Part shown: positions 60,565 through 64,000 of the stretch, one piece after another
Layout: every line of letters begins with the position of its first letter
Position numbering within the stretch: the first letter of the stretch is position 1
Assembly: GCF_001590605.1 (NCBI RefSeq)
Contig: NZ_CP014504.1
Location: 5,518,001 to 5,582,000 of the forward strand
Direction of reading: 5' to 3'
Source of the DNA: Pedobacter cryoconitis
GTDB taxonomy: Bacteria; Bacteroidota; Bacteroidia; Sphingobacteriales; Sphingobacteriaceae
Length of the DNA: 64,000 nt
The notes under the pieces: generated by a model
Database searches by the model: none
What the model saw: only the letters and a program-made list of their open reading frames with translations
What the model was told of the DNA's origin: nothing
Position numbers and translations under genes: made by a program

Positions 60565-61557
60565 TTAGATCAGTTCTTTTCTCAGTAAAAATTCGGCAAT
60601 CTGCACGGTATTCGTTGCAGCACCTTTACGCAGGTTATCCGCAACAATCCACATGTTTACAGTGTTTGGTAAAGATTCGTCTCTTCTGATACGGCCTACA
60701 AATACTTCATCTTTTTCATGTGCATCTTTTGGCATTGGGTATTTAAGATTTGCAATGTCATCTACTACGATAATGCCTTCTGTTTTCTCTAATATTGATC
60801 TGATCTCAGCTACATCAAATTCACTTTCAAACTCTATGTTCACAGACTCTGAGTGACCACCCATAACAGGGATCCTTACTGTTGTTGCTGTAACGCGGAT
60901 GCTATCGTCGCCCATAATTTTACGGGTTTCTTTGATCATTTTCATTTCTTCTTTGGTATACCCGTTTTCTTCGAATACATCAATCTGTGGAATAACGTTT
61001 AAGTCGATCTGGTGAGGATAAGCCATCGGGCCATCTAAAATACCTTTGCGCTCATTCATCATTTGCGCTACAGCTTTAACACCAGTTCCGGTAACAGACT
61101 GGTAAGTAGAAACAACTACACGTTTAATTCTGTATTTATCATGTAATGGTTTTAAAGCCACTACCATTTGTATCGTTGAACAGTTTGGATTAGCAATAAT
61201 CTTATCATCAATTGATAGTTCATGTCCATTAACCTCTGGTACAATCAGTTTTTTAGATGGATCCATACGCCATGCAGATGAATTGTCAATCACTGTTGTT
61301 CCTGCTTCTGCGAATAAAGGTGCATATTTTAAAGAAGTATTGCCACCTGCAGAGAATAAAGCCACATCAGGTTTCATCGCAATTGCTGTTTCCATGTTAA
61401 CGACCTTGAACTTCTTACCCTTGAATGTGATTTCTTTACCAACACTCTTCTCAGATGCAACCGGAATTAGTTCGGTCAACGGGAAATTACGCTCTTCTAG
61501 TACTTTTAACATAACAGTGCCTACTAAACCAGTAGCACCTACAACTGCAATTTTCAT
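60565..61557 (-). CDS. asd: Aspartate-semialdehyde dehydrogenase
   Basis: 330 residues. NADP-binding GATGLVGTVMLKVLEER (7-23), catalytic Cys in ANPNCSTIQMV near 128, substrate His in VMGGHSESVNIEF near 235. Makes aspartate semialdehyde for lysine, diaminopimelate, threonine and methionine. Monocistronic. The 210 nt upstream hold a leader with an A/T run and the terminator of the next gene. Confidence 0.96.
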   Translation of the reverse strand: MKIAVVGATGLVGTVMLKVLEERNFPLTELIPVASEKSVGKEITFKGKKFKVVNMETAIAMKPDVALFSAGGNTSLKYAPLFAEAGTTVIDNSSAWRMDPSKKLIVPEVNGHELSIDDKIIANPNCSTIQMVVALKPLHDKYRIKRVVVSTYQSVTGTGVKAVAQMMNERKGILDGPMAYPHQIDLNVIPQIDVFEENGYTKEEMKMIKETRKIMGDDSIRVTATTVRIPVMGGHSESVNIEFESEFDVAEIRSILEKTEGIIVVDDIANLKYPMPKDAHEKDEVFVGRIRRDESLPNTVNMWIVADNLRKGAATNTVQIAEFLLRKELI

Positions 61558-61722
61558 GTTTCGATTTTTTTTTTAATGGTTTTATTTAAAGTTTATTAGG
61601 ATCATACACCATATTCCAAATATGGGAAAAAACTTCGCTTTTTCCTTAGCATCTGTTTAAATAGTTTCTTAAAGCCAGCGCTTTATGAAGCATTTTTCTG
61701 ATTTCAGGAAACCTTACTGCAC

Positions 61723-61753
61723 AAAAAAGGCGGGCTTATTTTTAAGCCCGCCT
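61723..61753 (-). terminator. Terminator of the TIM-barrel operon
   Basis: AGGCGGGCTT (61728-61737), six-base loop, AAGCCCGCCT (61744-61753), followed on the minus strand by a T run. Confidence 0.9.
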
Positions 61754-61767
61754 CTAAAATATTGTAT

Positions 61768-62640
61768 TTATAAGATTGACTTTTTGACGTAATCTGCACT
61801 TTGCTTAATACTTACATATGGATCAATGCTGTAGTTCTCCTGCTCTACAATCAGGTGTTTTAATCCTGCTAGTTTAGCTCCTTTATAGATTGCTTTAAAG
61901 TCAATCTTACCAGAACCTACTTCTGTATTAATCGTGTTGTCAACTTTGTCCATATCTTTTACATGCCACATTGGAAAACGTCCCGGGTGATCAGTAAATA
62001 ATTTGATTGGATCATTACCTGATCTTACAACCCAGTATAAGTCCATTTCAAACTTAACTGCATTCGGATCTGTTTCTTTTAGCAGAATTTCATAACCAGT
62101 CTTTTCACCATATTTTACAAACTCAAAGTTGTGGTTATGGTAACCAAGGCCTAGTCCGCTTGCTTTACAGATCGCTGAAGCTTCATTTAATCTTGCTGCA
62201 ACTTTCTTCCAGTCGTCTTCTGTTTTGCGTAAATTATCCCCTAAATAAGGGACTACGATATAGCTGCTGCCAATTGTATTCGCTGCCTCTATATAGCTTT
62301 TAAGCTCATCTGCGTTACCAGTTCCAATGAACTTATCCATTCCATAATGCCCGCTTGGCGCAGTTAATCCATTATTTGAGAGTAAAGTTTTAAAAGCCTT
62401 AGGGTCTAAACCCCAGTACTTACCATTTAATGAATAACCATAAGTCTCTACTTCTTTGTAACCAGCTTTTGCAACTTTAGCAATCGTACCAGCTACATCA
62501 GGTGGTAATTGTGCTCTTAAGGAATAAAGTTGTAAACCAACAACTTTAGCCGGGGCAGCAGCAAAGGTTAGGGAGGGTAATACCACAGCACCTGCCGCAG
62601 CTAAACCCGCCTGTTTGATGAAATTTCTTCTTGAATTCAT
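61768..62640 (-). CDS. Tat-exported sugar phosphate isomerase/epimerase-like TIM barrel
   Basis: 290 residues from the ATG at 62640, giving a twin-arginine signal MNSRRNFIKQAGLAAAGA. Xylose-isomerase-like AP-endonuclease-2 barrel: GLQLYSLRAQLPPDVAGTIA, GYHNHNFEFVKY (His pair), KFEMDLYWVVRSG, WHVKDMD and IVEQENY supply the usual metal ligands. Family acts on sugars, often in myo-inositol or oxidised-sugar metabolism. Located 10 nt after the Hyi-like gene. Substrate unknown. Confidence 0.88.
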   Translation of the reverse strand: MNSRRNFIKQAGLAAAGAVVLPSLTFAAAPAKVVGLQLYSLRAQLPPDVAGTIAKVAKAGYKEVETYGYSLNGKYWGLDPKAFKTLLSNNGLTAPSGHYGMDKFIGTGNADELKSYIEAANTIGSSYIVVPYLGDNLRKTEDDWKKVAARLNEASAICKASGLGLGYHNHNFEFVKYGEKTGYEILLKETDPNAVKFEMDLYWVVRSGNDPIKLFTDHPGRFPMWHVKDMDKVDNTINTEVGSGKIDFKAIYKGAKLAGLKHLIVEQENYSIDPYVSIKQSADYVKKSIL

Positions 62641-62650
62641 AATTAAATCT

Positions 62651-63553
62651 TTATAAGTCACAAATTTTTATCGCGTTTCTTAAGGACTGAAGTTTATCCT
62701 TCTGTTTTGGAATAAATTCCTGTGCGATGTATCCTTTAAAACCTGTTGCCAATATAGCTTTGATGATTGCAGGATAAAAAAGCTCCTGTGTATCATCTAT
62801 TTCATTTCTGCCAGGAACACCTGCAGTATGGTAATGCGCAATATATGGATGATAAGTTCTGATATTATGAATAACGTCACCTTCATCAACTTGCATATGA
62901 TAAATGTCGTATAGCAGCTTAAAGTTTTCTGAACCCAGTCTTTTAGCCAGTTCAGCACCCCAGGCAGTATGGTCACATTGATAATCTTTGTGATCAATTT
63001 TACTATTCAGTAACTCCATCACGAGCACAACATTGTGTTTTTCGGCAAGCCCGATAACCTGCTTTAATCCTTCTACACAATTATTCCATCCTTCTTCATC
63101 CGTTTTGCCTCTGCGGCTTCCGCTAAAACAAATCAGATTTTTATACCCGGCTTCCGCTACCAGAGGAATCATTTTTGTATAATTCTCTATCAGTTTCGGA
63201 TGAAAGGCTTTATCATTCCAGCCATCAGTCAGATTAATTTCTGCACCATTGCACATCGAAGAATACAATCCATGTTTCTTCAAAACAGGCCATTCAGCAG
63301 GCCCTACAAGGTCTATTGCTTTCAAACCCATTCCTTTGACAGCAATACAAAGTTCATCCAATTCAATGTCACTGAAACACCAGCGGCAAACAGAATGGTT
63401 CACATTTCCTTTTAAAGGGGCATTATTTTTTAAAGGAGTATTGCCTGATTCCCTTTCTGCAGCGTAAGAGGGGATCGTAGCAGACAGTCCCAAAATTGCT
63501 GAACCTGTAATCATTGTTTTCAACGCATTTCTGCGGCTTTGCTCAGTTCCCAT
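62651..63553 (-). CDS. Hydroxypyruvate isomerase-like TIM barrel, exported
   Basis: 300 residues. Twin-arginine-like signal EQSRRNALKTMITGSAILGL. Barrel features of the Hyi family: VCRWCFSDIELDELC near 55, LICFSGSRRGKTDEEG near 130, VMELLNSKIDH near 165, LLYDIYHMQVDEGD near 205, HYHTAGVPGRNEID near 232 and IAQEFIP near 275, with the Glu, Asp, His metal set. Named after hydroxypyruvate isomerase, but many members isomerise or epimerise ketoses. 2 nt after the MFS gene. Confidence 0.88.
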   Translation of the reverse strand: MGTEQSRRNALKTMITGSAILGLSATIPSYAAERESGNTPLKNNAPLKGNVNHSVCRWCFSDIELDELCIAVKGMGLKAIDLVGPAEWPVLKKHGLYSSMCNGAEINLTDGWNDKAFHPKLIENYTKMIPLVAEAGYKNLICFSGSRRGKTDEEGWNNCVEGLKQVIGLAEKHNVVLVMELLNSKIDHKDYQCDHTAWGAELAKRLGSENFKLLYDIYHMQVDEGDVIHNIRTYHPYIAHYHTAGVPGRNEIDDTQELFYPAIIKAILATGFKGYIAQEFIPKQKDKLQSLRNAIKICDL

Positions 63554-63555
63554 CT

Positions 63556-64000
63556 TTAAACTTCGTTAAATTGAGTGTCCACAACTCTTTTACGCTTCTC
63601 ATTAAAGAAAACGGTGAAAAGCAGGAATACAACCAATGCAATTCCTGCAGGGATGATCCAAACCATTTTCCAGTCTACAGTGCCATCAACTAATTTATAG
63701 CTGTCAGTAATCATACCAGCAACTTTAAAGCCAATCAGCATCCCTACACCATAAGTAGCCAGCGTAATTAAACCCTGAGCAGCACTTTTATATTTTTCTC
63801 CAGCTCTTGAATTCGTGTAAATCTGTCCCGATACAAAGAAGAAGTCATAGCATACACCATGTAAAGCAATACCGATAATTAGCATAAAGCTTAATTCACC
63901 AGCATTACCATAAGCGAATAATGCATAACGAATTGCCCATGCAATCATGCCCACCAGGATCGTGGTTTTAAATCCGAATCTTTTGAAGAATACAGGTATC
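63556..64000 (-). CDS. MFS permease (NupG-like), truncated by the window edge
   Basis: The frame is open to the last base, so only the C-terminal about 148 residues are visible. Upstream of the internal GTG the residues IPVFFKRFGFKTTILVG match the loop before helix 9 of nucleoside-permease-type MFS proteins (NupG/XapB), followed by WAIRYALFAYGN and ALHGVCYDFFFVSGQIYTN. Five helices remain. First gene of the operon with the two exported TIM-barrel proteins, so a sugar or polyol-like substrate is likelier than a nucleoside. Confidence 0.85.
   Translation of the reverse strand, partial: IPVFFKRFGFKTTILVGMIAWAIRYALFAYGNAGELSFMLIIGIALHGVCYDFFFVSGQIYTNSRAGEKYKSAAQGLITLATYGVGMLIGFKVAGMITDSYKLVDGTVDWKMVWIIPAGIALVVFLLFTVFFNEKRKRVVDTQFNEV

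Noticed and set aside
1..64000. CRISPR arrays, rRNA or tRNA genes
   Set aside because: I saw no regularly spaced repeats and no rRNA or tRNA-like sequence; a tRNAscan and CRISPR search would settle it.

Overview
The window looks like a chromosomal segment of a Bacteroidota species, most likely Sphingobacteriaceae (Pedobacter-like). This rests on AT-rich intergenic DNA, several promoters of the Bacteroidota type (TTTG, about 19-20 nt, TAnnTTTG), and typical families: a BT_3928-type DoxX protein, DUF5690, DUF1599, GH3-fold adenylating enzyme, Bacteroidota-type Hcp (TssD), secreted GH20 hexosaminidase and Tat-exported TIM-barrel proteins. The genus is inferred, not shown. I see no rRNA, tRNA, CRISPR array or insertion sequence. 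The first gene (alpha-2-macroglobulin) and the last (MFS permease) run off the window.

Layout. 1-10.4 kb: a giant thioester alpha-2-macroglobulin, a PAS protein with an H-box but no ATPase domain, a NuiA-like nuclease inhibitor, and small unknown genes. 10.5-16.9 kb: a FadR-type GntR regulator with a fosmidomycin-resistance-type MFS pump, a broken GNAT gene and a lipoprotein, then a convergent three-gene phosphonate-type operon (PhnX-like hydrolase, DUF5690 transporter, TIGR03364-type FAD oxidoreductase). 16.9-24 kb: a cNMP-domain histidine kinase paired with a receiver/thioredoxin-reductase-like fusion, a Tat-exported phospholipase C and a GAF histidine kinase. 24.4-36 kb: housekeeping genes (GH3, lptB, recJ, MBL hydrolase, response regulator, gcvP, pdxJ, polysaccharide deacetylase, ahcY).

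36.3-50 kb is the accessory heart of the window. A small secreted PKD-like protein and a secreted protein that is nearly a full eukaryotic ubiquitin stand next to a tightly packed operon of about 12 kb. That operon holds two Hcp tube proteins, VgrG, a DUF2235 lipase-type effector with a DUF2931 lipoprotein (probable immunity), a DUF4280 PAAR-like tip, a 922-residue OmpA-domain protein (candidate effector), two related exported proteins (candidate immunity) and three unrecognised proteins. It is a type VI secretion cargo operon without sheath, baseplate, membrane-complex or ClpV genes, so the machine must be encoded elsewhere.

50-64 kb returns to core functions: bacilliredoxin, c-di-AMP cyclase with folP, a DUF1599/DoxX/ABC permease/aroK operon, a thioesterase, truA with GH20, a PBP4-type carboxypeptidase, asd, and an MFS/TIM-barrel isomerase operon. 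Starts were moved to an internal ATG where the longest frame began with an implausible TTG or lacked a proper signal peptide. Function calls rest on motif recognition; no database search was run.
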